From the NCBI GenBank assembly GCA_016188575.1, contig JACPHN010000137.1, forward strand, positions 1-52,325: a stretch of 52,325 nucleotides of DNA, written 5' to 3'. Positions within the stretch are counted from its first letter, which is position 1. Each line of letters opens with the position of its first letter. The position numbers were made by a program, and so were the translations under genes. This DNA comes from Candidatus Schekmanbacteria bacterium (GTDB lineage: Bacteria; CSSED10-310; JACPHN01). Positions 37,195 to 46,418 of the stretch are shown in pieces. A model generated the notes under the pieces. It was not told the origin of the DNA. It was given only the letters and a program-made list of their open reading frames with translations, and did no database searches.

Positions 37195-39135
37195 TCAGTT
37201 GACAACGCTCCTTTCGCGGCGGCGGTGGTACTCGAGTGAATCCCGCATGGCGCGCGCAACATCCTCCATCGTCATGGCGCCGGAGACAACATGACGAAAG
37301 TATCTGCCGAGCCCGCCCTCGTCGGGTGATCGAAACAAGGTGTCGCGATACAGGCTGCTGATGGCCGCGACGATGTCGGCTTCGCGGCGGATACGGGGGC
37401 TCTTGATGCGACCTTGCTCGATCATGGTTCGCAGCTCTGCCGACGAGAGCAGTGATACCCGCACGCCGGTCAGGTCGGTCTCGCCGTGTGCCGCACGGTG
37501 GACGAAGTAGGTGTAGCCCGACAGATCCGGCTCGCGGCCGAGAATCTCCCTGTACTGATTCGCAATGCGCTCGCCAATGGAGTACCCTTCGTAAAAACGG
37601 CGCACTCTCACCTGCGGTTGACTGGCCAGTCGCAACCGATTCTGCAGGTACTCCGCGTAAAATACGTTTACGGTCCAGGCCGGATCGGGCTCCAAGTCGG
37701 CGGCGGAAAGCATACCCATGCGCGCGGGTTCGGGAACCACGATCGGCGGTGCGATTAGCGGCGCGTCAGGCGCTTCGCCCTTGGTGTTCCCGATGACGCG
37801 CCGGCGCTCCACTTCCCGTCGCACCCCGTCAAAGCGCTCCGCCAACTGCTGCCGAACGCTTCCCGAGTAGACAACGCCCTCAATGGCCCAGGCAAGTCCC
37901 AGCCCAATCTGCAGGACAGCCGCCGCGTGAAGCACCGTCCCACCGGCGTAGGTGCGGAGAAGACGGTCGGGCCAATCCGTCTTCCAGCGAGCCAGCACAT
38001 CCGCGGCCCCGACACAGAGGAGGACCACTGCCGGCAGTGTCAGCGAGTAGTACAGGAACTCGACCCGTCCCGGACCGACAGTAAAGGCGTTCACCTTCGC
38101 CACGAGCTGAATCGTCAGGAAGAACAGAATCGAGGCGCTCGCACCTGCAAGGAGAAGAGCTCCGGTAAGCAATGCTCGTCCCCTTCTCGCATCGCCTTTC
38201 CGCCGCGCGAGCAAGCATGCCGCGGCGACCAGGCCGAAAGGAAGCGCCATGGCGACGTAATGGAGACTGGCGGCGAGCCAATACTCCAGCATCTGAAGCG
38301 TTGACCGCAGGTACTCCCCGGCTCCCCAGTCCACCCGTACCGTTCCCGTAGCGAGACGGGCTCTTCCGCCTGGCGCAGTGAGATAGACTGCGAGAGTCAG
38401 AACATTCGAGCTGACGAGGAGGGCAGTGAGGCCTGCCGCGGGTAATCGCTCATGGCGATACCACAGCCACAGCGCAGCAATCAGCAGCGGCCCCAGAACG
38501 AAGGGGAAAAATTCGTTCAGCCCCAAGGCCAGAAGGAAGAGCACCGTGCCACCTGCTACGCGCAGCCGGCGGCCGCCCGGCGTCCCGCCTGTGCCCGGTT
38601 TCAGCAGATACAGCGAGCCGGCAAAGGCCATCAGGGCGAACAAGTAAGGGTACGTTGCAGATTGCCAGAAGACGGTCTCGCCGACCAGGCCGCTCGCCAA
38701 GAACCCCGCCAATAACAAGCTCCCGACCCAAAAGGCGGAGGCAGGGCCGGCGGCAAAAGCTGCTGCTAACCAGGCTGCCAGTGCCAGAACGCCTGCGACG
38801 AAGACGCCTGCCACGACCATGCCGTAGGCGTCGTGCCCGAGAGTCGCGGGATCGGGCGATACGAAGGAGGTGAGCCAGATGAGCAAAGACTCGGCCCAGC
38901 GGGGGCTCCACGTCCGGTAGCGAAAGGCGATCAGGTCGAGCAGATTCGGGTGCGCGCGAGCTTCGAGCAGATGGTGATAGTCGTCGGCGATGTAGTACGA
39001 GCTCGCGCCCCACTTCACAACGAGCAGGGCGAGGATGGCAAATAGCAAGGCTGGCGCGGGCCAGCTCCGTAACGGCGGCTCTGGCGCCCCGCTCGCGGCG
39101 CTCGCTCGATGTTTCGGCGCAGCTAGATCATTCAT
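37195..39135 (-). CDS. Polytopic membrane protein (DUF6056-like) with C-terminal DUF4214 domain
   Basis: 646 residues. N-terminal cytoplasmic tail, then about 11-12 TM helices with an early ADDYHHLLEAR loop and RTWSPRWAESLL, the arrangement of lipid-linked glycosyltransferase (PMT/GT-C-like) proteins, where an acidic residue in the first loop is catalytic. The C-terminal 130 residues are a soluble DUF4214 module (IANQYREILGREPDLSGYTY, ISSLYRDTLFRSPDEGG), seen in surface and allergen-like proteins and here fused to the membrane part. It probably handles a cell-envelope sugar or lipid-linked substrate; the exact reaction is unknown. 20 bp downstream of the amylase gene's 3' side? No: the amylase gene lies upstream on the same strand with a 20-bp gap, so the two may be co-transcribed. 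Confidence 0.7.
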   Translation of the reverse strand: MNDLAAPKHRASAASGAPEPPLRSWPAPALLFAILALLVVKWGASSYYIADDYHHLLEARAHPNLLDLIAFRYRTWSPRWAESLLIWLTSFVSPDPATLGHDAYGMVVAGVFVAGVLALAAWLAAAFAAGPASAFWVGSLLLAGFLASGLVGETVFWQSATYPYLFALMAFAGSLYLLKPGTGGTPGGRRLRVAGGTVLFLLALGLNEFFPFVLGPLLIAALWLWYRHERLPAAGLTALLVSSNVLTLAVYLTAPGGRARLATGTVRVDWGAGEYLRSTLQMLEYWLAASLHYVAMALPFGLVAAACLLARRKGDARRGRALLTGALLLAGASASILFFLTIQLVAKVNAFTVGPGRVEFLYYSLTLPAVVLLCVGAADVLARWKTDWPDRLLRTYAGGTVLHAAAVLQIGLGLAWAIEGVVYSGSVRQQLAERFDGVRREVERRRVIGNTKGEAPDAPLIAPPIVVPEPARMGMLSAADLEPDPAWTVNVFYAEYLQNRLRLASQPQVRVRRFYEGYSIGERIANQYREILGREPDLSGYTYFVHRAAHGETDLTGVRVSLLSSAELRTMIEQGRIKSPRIRREADIVAAISSLYRDTLFRSPDEGGLGRYFRHVVSGAMTMEDVARAMRDSLEYHRRRERSVVN

Positions 39136-39155
39136 GGCTATCCGGTCCGCCGCCG

Positions 39156-40895
39156 TCAGGGGCGCTCACTCCGATTGAGCGCTGCCGCTCCTTCGAGCAG
39201 ACGCCAGCCGAAGGCGGGGACCTCGCCGAGCGGGTACGCCGCCATATTCGCGGCGCTCAGCGGCGTGGCGGCCGCGGCAATCCACAGGTCGGTCACCGCG
39301 CCCTCGGCTGCTCCCGCGGCGCTCAGATCGAGGGTAACACCTGTTAGCGGAGCTCCCGTGGTATTCGCGACTACCATGGCGAGCTTTCCGGCAGCGCGCC
39401 GCGCGTAGCTGACCACCGCCGGCTCCGCCGCGCCCAACGCGTGCACCGGCACGAAATCCCCGACCGCCAGTGGTTCTGACTGCTTCCGGATCGCCAGCAA
39501 GCGCCGATAGCGGTGCCACAGCGAATCCGGGTCAGCTTGCTGCGCCGCGGCGTTGGTTTCCGCGTAGTCCTCGCCGAGGGGGAACCACGGTGTGCCGCTC
39601 GTGAAGCCGCCATTGCCTGTGGCATCCCATTGCATCGGTGTCCGGTAGGCGAGGTCCGCGGGATAGTCGGCGGGAATCTTCGCGTTGCGCATGCCGATTT
39701 CCTCTCCATAATAGAGAAACGGCGTCCCGGGCAGCGTCGTCTGCAGAACAGCCGCCAGCGTCAACCTGGCGGGGTCGCTTTCGAGCCGCGTGGCCAATCG
39801 CGCCATGTCGTGGTTGCCCAGAAAAACGGCGTCGAGCGCTCCGGCGGGGTACCCGTCGGCGAGCGCGCAGAATACATCCGCGAGAAACTGCGCCGAGCGA
39901 TATTGCAGGGTCTTGACTATCGCGTCCTGAAGAGCGAAATCGAAGGTCGCGTCCATTTCGTCGAGCGCCCCATAGTAGCGGCCTACGGTGCGCGTATCCG
40001 CCCACGCCTCACCAACCAGAAAGGCGTTCCCATTGCCATCCTTGGCGCGGCGAGCGAAATCGCGCCACCATGCATGGGTCTCTGGCGTGTCTTGCTGCCC
40101 GGATCCCGGTCCAGTCTCAATCGCGTACCGCACGGCGTCGAGCCGAAAACCGTCGACGCCACGCGCGAGCCAGCCTCTCGCGATCCGCACGATCTCGTCC
40201 CGGACTGCGGTCGACGTCAGGTTGAGGTCTGGCATGCCCGACCAGAATACGCCATAGTAGAACGCGCCTCCCAGAGGGTGCCAGACCGAACCCCCTCCCC
40301 AGGGCTGCGACCAGCCGGGATTGTCGCCGCGCCACACGTACTTGCTCCGGTCCGGGCTCGCTGGATTGCTCGCGGAGATGAACCACGGGTGCTGATCTGA
40401 GGTGTGGTTGACGACGAGGTCAACGATGACGCGGATTCCTCGCCGATGCGCCTCCGCGATCAGGCGATCGAAATCCACGCCGCTGCCGTAGGCGGCGTCG
40501 ACCGCCTCGTAGTCCACCGTGTCGTAGCCGTGGTAGCTCGCAGCCGCAAAGATCGGCATGAGCCAAAGCGCGTCGACACCGAGGTCCGCGCCGCCCACGC
40601 GCCCATCATTCAGGTAGTCCAGGCGCGAGATCAGACCGTTCAAGTCGCCGACACCATCGCCGTCCGAATCCTGGAAGCTGCGCACGAATACCTCGTAGAA
40701 TGCCGCCCGCCGCGCCCACTCGGTGGCCGCGGACGCGGCCGCACGCTCGCCGCAGTCATCCCCGGCGCCCCCGCCACTGCCGCCGCAGCCGAGCCAGACT
40801 ACCAGTCCTACCCAACAGATCCCTCGCGATGCCGCTGTTCTCACCGTGTCGCTCCGCAACCGAACGCGCCAGGACGCTACCTTACCGCTGCTCAC
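39156..40895 (-). CDS. GH13 alpha-amylase-family lipoprotein
   Basis: 579 residues. N-terminal signal ending in WLGC followed by Gly/Ser (lipoprotein-like), then a GH13 barrel with all four conserved regions: I DLVVNH, II GFRLDAVRY (nucleophile Asp, about 252), III LVGEAW (acid/base Glu, about 297) and IV FLGNHD (about 360). A beta-sandwich C domain completes it. A short DSDGDGVGDLNG segment near the start of the barrel is the usual GH13 GDLxG region and may bind calcium. It is expected to hydrolyse or transfer alpha-glucans at the cell surface. The start at ATG 40895 precedes the basic n-region; GTG codons just inside are alternatives. Confidence 0.9.
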   Translation of the reverse strand: MSSGKVASWRVRLRSDTVRTAASRGICWVGLVVWLGCGGSGGGAGDDCGERAAASAATEWARRAAFYEVFVRSFQDSDGDGVGDLNGLISRLDYLNDGRVGGADLGVDALWLMPIFAAASYHGYDTVDYEAVDAAYGSGVDFDRLIAEAHRRGIRVIVDLVVNHTSDQHPWFISASNPASPDRSKYVWRGDNPGWSQPWGGGSVWHPLGGAFYYGVFWSGMPDLNLTSTAVRDEIVRIARGWLARGVDGFRLDAVRYAIETGPGSGQQDTPETHAWWRDFARRAKDGNGNAFLVGEAWADTRTVGRYYGALDEMDATFDFALQDAIVKTLQYRSAQFLADVFCALADGYPAGALDAVFLGNHDMARLATRLESDPARLTLAAVLQTTLPGTPFLYYGEEIGMRNAKIPADYPADLAYRTPMQWDATGNGGFTSGTPWFPLGEDYAETNAAAQQADPDSLWHRYRRLLAIRKQSEPLAVGDFVPVHALGAAEPAVVSYARRAAGKLAMVVANTTGAPLTGVTLDLSAAGAAEGAVTDLWIAAAATPLSAANMAAYPLGEVPAFGWRLLEGAAALNRSERP

Positions 40896-40942
40896 CGCGC
40901 GCTTCGCATCATCGGTTCATGCGTTCGTGCGCCGCCGCGAGG

Positions 40943-41587
40943 TCAGTCGCCGCCACAGCCGTGGAACCTGTCGTCGTCATCGGCAAACAGCACGTTGAAG
41001 CTCGTCAGACTTCCATAGCACGCCGTAATGTAGCTCTGAAGCTTGACCTTCTGATCGTCGGGAATTTCCGTCGCGTTGACCTGCTGTTCGAGCACCCGCA
41101 GGCGGTTGCGGAGCATGACGACCTTGTGAAAGAACGTCTCGATCGGCCACACCTTCTCTTGAAGCCCGGCGGTTCCCGGGCGCAGCACCAAGTCGCCGCC
41201 CCGCCAGCGGTCGGCCGGCGTCACCGCGGTCAACCCGGATTCCTCGCGCAACACGGTGCGAATCAGCATTTCGAGATCGACGGGCTCGCCATTCTCAGCA
41301 GCGACATGGGTCACCGGAAACTTCCTTTCTCGTTCGGACACGGCAGGCAGCGCATCGCGGCCGCGAGCGGCGCTGTGTGAAGAGGCCGAGGCGCGGGGCG
41401 TCGGTGCCACGGCGCCGCCCCCCCGGTAGTTGTGCTGACTGCCGCAAGTCACGCAAATAACGCGGATGATCCCGCCTCGCCCATCCGTCGCGATTACGGT
41501 ATGGGAGCGCCGGTCTTTGCAGACCTGGCAGCGGTCATCCACGGTGTCTCCCGCCCGAAACCGGGCGACGCCTGGGTTGGTGGACAC
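40943..41587 (-). CDS. Conserved zinc-ribbon protein with C-terminal helical domain
   Basis: 214 residues from GTG 41587 (GAGGT 7 bp upstream); the frame is open further but this start gives a compact N-terminal ribbon: CQVC ... VICVTCGSQHNY (residues about 20-55). A disordered Ser/Ala linker follows, then a conserved helical domain (FFHKVVMLRNRLRVLEQQVN, then QSYITACYGSLTSFNVLF) that I recall as a recurrent hypothetical family in delta-type and acidobacterial genomes. Function unknown; nucleic-acid binding is possible. It lies between the amylase gene and the defence island. Confidence 0.65.
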   Translation of the reverse strand: MSTNPGVARFRAGDTVDDRCQVCKDRRSHTVIATDGRGGIIRVICVTCGSQHNYRGGGAVAPTPRASASSHSAARGRDALPAVSERERKFPVTHVAAENGEPVDLEMLIRTVLREESGLTAVTPADRWRGGDLVLRPGTAGLQEKVWPIETFFHKVVMLRNRLRVLEQQVNATEIPDDQKVKLQSYITACYGSLTSFNVLFADDDDRFHGCGGD

Positions 41588-41670
41588 AGGTGCTACCTCA
41601 TCTCCTGGATTGCCTTGACGCGCTGGCCGGGCGCGCATGAAGTCAGGGAGCGCGCGCCGATCGCAGTCTC

Positions 41671-42264
41671 TTATGGCGGCCACCCGGCCAAGCGCAAGAG
41701 GCGTCGCGGCAGACCCTGATTCTGCCTCCCCTCCCCCCGTACTCGAGACGTGTGAGTGACATTGCTCGTGCCTGGCAGGCCTTCGGTTGGGTCGCCGATG
41801 GCGCCAAGCCAGGAGCAAGGTGGAGTGCCGTGTCCGGCTGCGGCCCCTTGCGGCGCCGATGGGGCAGAGACTTTGGGCATGAGTCTTTGCAAGATGTGCC
41901 GATACTGGATCTCCCGCGGCTTTTCGGCACCAACGTCGGCTCTACGTCCTATCATCCTGTGCACCCGAACACCAGCCGCCCTCTGATCGTCGCGCGCTAT
42001 CATGCTGCGGCAGACAGAACGCAAAAGCTCACCCGCCGGGGCCGCCTCGGAAGGCGTTGAACCCTCAGAGGCCGCGCTGGCGGCCCCGGTCGGCTGCAGG
42101 GCCTGGTCCGGCTCTACCTTGCGCGGAGGGAAGGAAACGAACTTGCGCCCGCTCTTCTTCTCTTGTTCTTTGATGTCGCGAAAGATCGCGTCCAGATCGT
42201 AATTGAAGCGGGCAGCATGGGCGTCGCGCACTCGCCGAGCTTCATCGACAATGGGGTCGTTCAT
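41671..42264 (-). CDS. Putative antitoxin with read-through C-terminal tail
   Basis: 197 residues as read. Only the first 50 or so look like a real small protein (MNDPIVDEARRVRDAHAARF, then FRDIKEQEKKSGRKFVSFPP), a type repeatedly found just after PIN toxins. From about residue 53 the frame runs into a palindromic attC-like element (coding LQPTGAASAASEG...) and then into sequence with no protein character. The native stop was probably lost when the element joined. Its ATG overlaps the PIN gene stop (ATGA), so toxin and antitoxin are coupled, with the toxin first. Confidence 0.55.
   Translation of the reverse strand: MNDPIVDEARRVRDAHAARFNYDLDAIFRDIKEQEKKSGRKFVSFPPRKVEPDQALQPTGAASAASEGSTPSEAAPAGELLRSVCRSMIARDDQRAAGVRVHRMIGRRADVGAEKPREIQYRHILQRLMPKVSAPSAPQGAAAGHGTPPCSWLGAIGDPTEGLPGTSNVTHTSRVRGEGRQNQGLPRRLLRLAGWPP
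42014..42112 (-). repeat. Degenerate attC-like palindromic element (site B)
   Basis: Perfect 11-bp arms CCGGGGCCGCC (42036-42046) and GGCGGCCCCGG (42079-42089) with a long loop; outer boxes GCCGGAC and GTTCTGT (minus strand) are poor matches to RYYYAAC and GTTRRRY. The coded tail LQPTGAASAASEG resembles attC read-through tails I recall from environmental cassette proteins. Confidence 0.4.
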
Positions 42265-42740
42265 GGCGTTGCCTCCAAGAGCTCATCCGGCGTACAGATG
42301 ATCGGGGCCTTGAGGCCCTTGGCTGCGCAGACCGACTCGATCATGGGCCGCATCGCGGCATTCGCCAAATGGCGGCAGTTCCACGTCAATAGGAAGGGTA
42401 CTCCGTTCGTGGCGGCGATGGCAATATGCAGCGCATCGTCTGCGGCCTTTGCCGGCAGCGCATCTGCCGCGATCAGTTCTTTCGCCAAGGCCAAGGCCTC
42501 AGGCGTCGTTTCCCGAAGGGTCATGGCGTTCAAGACCGCAATCCGCTCAAGAGCAGCTTGCGAATCACCGGCGCCGGCCTCCCCCAAGACCAACTGGGAG
42601 ACGCAAAGCTCGTAGCTCTGCCGGCGCGTGGCCCACCATTCGTGGGTGGTCTGCTGATGACCAGCAATCACCACATCCCGGCTGGGCCTCGCCGGCAAGT
42701 AGCTGACGAACGTGGTCTCGATGTAGACTCGCTCCGCCAT
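42261..42740 (-). CDS. PIN-domain toxin (VapC-like)
   Basis: 159 residues from ATG 42740; an upstream in-frame ATG at 42785 would only add a short unrelated leader. PIN landmarks: YIETTFVSYLPARPSRD (first acidic residue as Glu, as in this subfamily), SQLVLGEA, ADDALHIAIAATNGV and TWNCRHLANA. PIN toxins are metal-dependent RNases, usually cutting tRNA or rRNA. The partner antitoxin overlaps its 3' end. The pair stands just downstream of hsdR and between two attC-like elements, so it may have arrived as a cassette. Confidence 0.85.
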   Translation of the reverse strand: MAERVYIETTFVSYLPARPSRDVVIAGHQQTTHEWWATRRQSYELCVSQLVLGEAGAGDSQAALERIAVLNAMTLRETTPEALALAKELIAADALPAKAADDALHIAIAATNGVPFLLTWNCRHLANAAMRPMIESVCAAKGLKAPIICTPDELLEATP

Positions 42741-42851
42741 GAGCGTTGTGAACTCCCCCGCTAATCCCTCGGTCAGCTTGAGCATGACCTGCTCGGCACC
42801 ATGGTGGGCGACCAGCCCGACGAACCGCTCGTGGGAAATGGACGCTTTGAA

Positions 42852-42911
42852 GCCGAACGCTCAGCATCAGCGGCGGCACGAAGCGCCGTCCGCTGCATGC
42901 TGTTGTTGGGC
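42852..42911 (-). repeat. 60-bp attC-like site (site A)
   Basis: Minus strand begins GCCCAAC (perfect RYYYAAC) and ends GTTCGGC (one departure from GTTRRRY). Between them the arms pair as 6 + 6 + 4 bp (CAGCAT/ATGCTG, CAGCGG/CCGCTG, CGGC/GCCG) with two single-base bulges, both on the same arm, and a 7-nt loop. The length, box sequences and one-sided extrahelical bases are all attC hallmarks. It begins 5 bp after the hsdR stop. Confidence 0.6.
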
Positions 42912-42915
42912 CGTG

Positions 42916-45900
42916 TCATCGCAGCACCTCCACCAGTTCGGCGATCACCGACACTTCACCCTCGTCGACGTCTGCCAGCACGATGGTCTCGAATTCGCGG
43001 TTCTCCGGCCGAAGTCGAATGACCTTGTGGCGCCAGCCGTCTCCATCGTCGCCGCCCGGCTCCTTCTCGCTCTCGTAGCGCTTGACGGTGTAGCTGCCGC
43101 CGCCCTCGGGATCCTGGATGGACTGGTGCTGCACGAGCACGATGCGGCCCTGGCGCGATCCCGTGACCGGCGAGTGGAAGAGACACCACGCGCCGTCGGG
43201 AATGCGGGGCTGCATCGATCGCCCCACGACCTGGGCCACGAACATACCCTCCGACAGCGGGCGCGAGGTTCGCGGCACGACCCAGCCGTCGGGGTCAACG
43301 TGCTGGTCCGCTCCGAACGCGCCGGCGGCGGCCTTGAGCGTGTAGAGCGGCACGCAGGTGCGGAACCGGTCCGCCGCCTTCGGATCGACGCGCTCGAAGG
43401 GCTCGCCGTCGGAAGTCGCGGCCCGCGCCTGCTCGCTGCGTGCCTGCTCGTAGACCTTCTTGAGTAGGTGCTTGCAGACGACCTCCTGGAACTCCTGGTC
43501 GTTCATGAAGCGCGCGGTGATGTCCTCGTTTTGCTCCATGCGGTCGATGAAGAGGCCCTCGAGCGCCTTCAGGAACACGTAGCCGAAGTTCTCCATCGTG
43601 TTCGCGAGCGCCGCCTGGCGGATCTCGGGATCGGCAAGGGCGTCCTCGCGGATCGACTCCAGGAAGAGCTGGTCGCCCGGCTTGAAGTCGGTCCCGAAGC
43701 GCTCGTTGAGGATGTCGATGAGCTGGGAGAGCTCGATCATCGCGCCCTGGGCGGCGCGGCTCCCGACCGCGACGGGACCCGCGACCTCGCCACCCTTCCC
43801 CGCCTCGAGGGCGATCGAGCCGTCGCTGATCTTCTGGAGGCGGTAGTACTTCAGCGCCACCTCGTCGTCGAAGTCGTAGACAGGGCCCCGGTCGCCCTTC
43901 GGCAGCTTGGTGAGGAGGAAGCGGATGTAGGAGTAAAGCTTCTCGAGGTCCGAGTCCTGGAACGGGATGACTTGCGCGAGGAAGGCGTAGAGGTTCCGGT
44001 AGACCACGAGCGTCTTGCGGAGCTCCTCGCGCTCCTCTTCGGCGAGTTGCGTGTAGCGGTGCACCGCGGGATCGATGCACGCGTTCATGCGCGCGTGGTC
44101 CGCGCCCGTCTGGTTCTGCCGGGGCTTGTAGAAGACCTTGCAGAGCTCCTCGACCTCGCTCTTGTGATAGACCTGATGGCCGTCGAGCTTGGCTTGGATC
44201 TCGTAAAGCTGGCTCGGCTCGGCGCGCTCGCCGACGAGCGTCTGCTCGTAGTAGGGCTGGAAGGCGGCGAGGATCTCCTCCGGCTCGTTCACGAAGTCGA
44301 GGACGAAGGTGTCCTCCTTGCCCGGGCACGTCCGGTTGAGGCGCGAGAGCGTCTGCACGGCCTGGATGCCGGCCAGCCGCTTGTCGACGTACATCGTGTG
44401 CAAGAGCGGCTGATCGAAGCCAGTCTGGTACTTCTCCGCCACAAGGAGCACCTGGTACTCCTCGGAGCCGAAGCGCTCCGGAAGCTCCTTCTCGCGGATG
44501 CCGTGGTTCATCCCGACCTCGGTGTACTCGACGCCCGGGGCGTCGGGGTCGATCACCGTGCCGGAGAAGGCGACCAGCGTCTTGATGCCCTGGTAGCCCT
44601 TCTCGGAGATGTACCGGTCGAAGGCCTGCTTGTAGCGCACGGCGTGGAGCCGGCTGGAGGTGACGACCATCGCCTTCGCCTTGCCGCCGATCTTGTGCAT
44701 CGTGAAGTGGCGGAAGTGCTCGACCATCACTTCCGCCTTCTGCGCGATGTTGTGCGGGTGCAGGCTCATGAAGCGCGCGAGCGCGCGAGCAGCCTTGCGC
44801 TTGTCGACCTCGGGGTCATCCTCGATCGACTTGATCAGCCGGTAGTAGCTCTTGTATGTCGTGTAGCTTGCCAGCACGTCGAGGATGAAGCCCTCCTCGA
44901 TCGCCTGTCGCATGCTGTAGAGGTGGAACGGCCGCGGCTTGCCATCGGCAGCGGGCTCGCCGAACACCTCGAGGGTCTTGTACTTCGGCGTGGCCGTGAA
45001 GGCGAAGAAGCTGATGTTCGGCTGCCGGCCGCGCCTGGCCATCGTGCGCAGGATCTCTTCCTCGTGGCCGGGGAGCCCCTGCTCCTCCGCCTGCTGCCGC
45101 GCCTCCTCGCGGACCGCGGCGCCGCCGAGCACGCCCTTGAGCTCGGTCGCGGTCTCGCCGCCCTGCGAGCTGTGGGCCTCGTCGATGACCACCGCGTACT
45201 TCCGCCGCGGCAGGTCCCCGATCTTCTCGGTGACGAACGGGAACTTCTGGAGCGTCGTGACCACGATCGGGACGCCGGTGCCGAGGGCCTGGGCGAGCTG
45301 CGCCGAGTCGCGGTCGATCTTCTGCACGACCCCCTGCCGGTGCTCGAACTGGTAGATCGTGTTCTGGAGCTGCTGGTCGAGTACGACCCGATCCGTGACG
45401 ACGACGACCGAGTCGAAGATCTTCTCGTCGTGGGCATCGTGCAGCGTCGAGAGGCGGTGCACCAGCCAGGCGATGGAGTTGGATTTGCCACTCCCGGCCG
45501 AGTGCTGCACGAGGTAGTTGGCCCCGGCCCCACGCTCGCCGACGTTGTGGACGAGCGCCCGCACGCAATCGAGCTGGTGGTAGCGGGGGAAGATCATGCC
45601 CTCCCGCTTGACCTTCTGTTTCCGAGGCGCTTCTCCTCGACCTGCAGGTGGATGAACCGGGCCAGAATGTCGAGCAGGCTCCGCCGTTCGAGGACCTCTT
45701 CCCACAGGTAGGCGGTCTTCCAGCCGCCGGGGTTCTGCGGGTTGCCGGCCCCGCCCGCGCGACCCTTGTTGAACGGCAGGAAGTGCGTGTTGCGGCCGGA
45801 GAGCCGCGTCGTCATGTAGATCTCATCCGGGTCCACCGCAAAATGGACGAGGGCGCGCTTCTTGAACTGGAACAGCCGGTCGGCCGGGTCCCGGTCGTGC

Positions 45901-46418
45901 TTGTACTGGCGCAGGGCGTCGCGCCAGGTCAGCCCCGTCATCGGGTTCTTCAGCTCGGCGGTGACGATGGGGATGCCGTTGAGGGACAGGATCACGTCGA
46001 GCGTGTTCGCGTGCCGCGGCGAGTAGCGCACCTGCCGCGTGACGGTCAGGCGGTTCGCCGCGTGGCGCCGCTCGGCCTCGGGGTTCATGCCGCTGGCTGG
46101 CGCGAAGTAGGCGGCGCGGAAGAGCTTGCCGAAGCACTTGAAGCCGTGGCGCAGGACCGAGAGGCAGCCCTCGTGCTCGGAGTCGAGGGCGCGGCACAGG
46201 TCGTCGATCAGGGTCTGGGCCGCCTTATCCTTCTGGAGGCTCTCGAGGTAGGCCCACTCGTCGGACTGCGTCTCCTTCACGAAGGCGAGCAAGGTCGGCG
46301 GGTCGATGCAGCGCTCGGCGTCGAACGCGTCGCGGTCGCCAGTCGTGTACCCGCCCGAGGCCGTGAGGTAGGCCTCGATCGCGGCCTCGAAGGCGGCTTC
46401 GGTGTGGCGGCCAGGCAT
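42916..46418 (-). CDS. hsdR: Type I restriction subunit HsdR with C-terminal LexA-like S24 domain; one frameshift
   Basis: Start ATG 46418 overlaps the DUF4411 stop (TGATG). N-terminal nuclease domain with LDVILSLNGIPIVTAELKN (PD-ExK). The first frame ends at 45594; near 45618 the reading must shift by one missing base (from LQVEEKR to RKQKVKREGMIFPRYHQLD). The helicase part follows with AGSGKS, VIDEAH and FTATPKYK. The last 150 residues (about 42919-43370) are an S24 peptidase-like domain: cleavage-site-like LKAAAG, nucleophile Ser in VGRSMQPRI, Lys in YTVKRY, and LRPENREFETIVL, all close to LexA. Restriction motor plus autoprotease in one chain is unusual. Without repair of the frame no full HsdR is made. 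Confidence 0.9.
46370..46418 (-). repeat. hsdR 5'-edge repeat, resident copy
   Basis: First 49 bp of hsdR; 43 of 49 positions match 48293-48341 in direct orientation (hand alignment). See the mini-ORF entry. Confidence 0.8.

Noticed and set aside
41819-42010. Further cassette or attC site beyond the antitoxin
   Set aside because: No gene or box-plus-stem structure convincing enough was found in this stretch.
43468-45711. Open frame of 747 codons on the plus strand
   Set aside because: It lies exactly opposite the conserved helicase part of hsdR; its sequence is Leu/Glu/Val-rich antisense noise caused by GC-biased codons.
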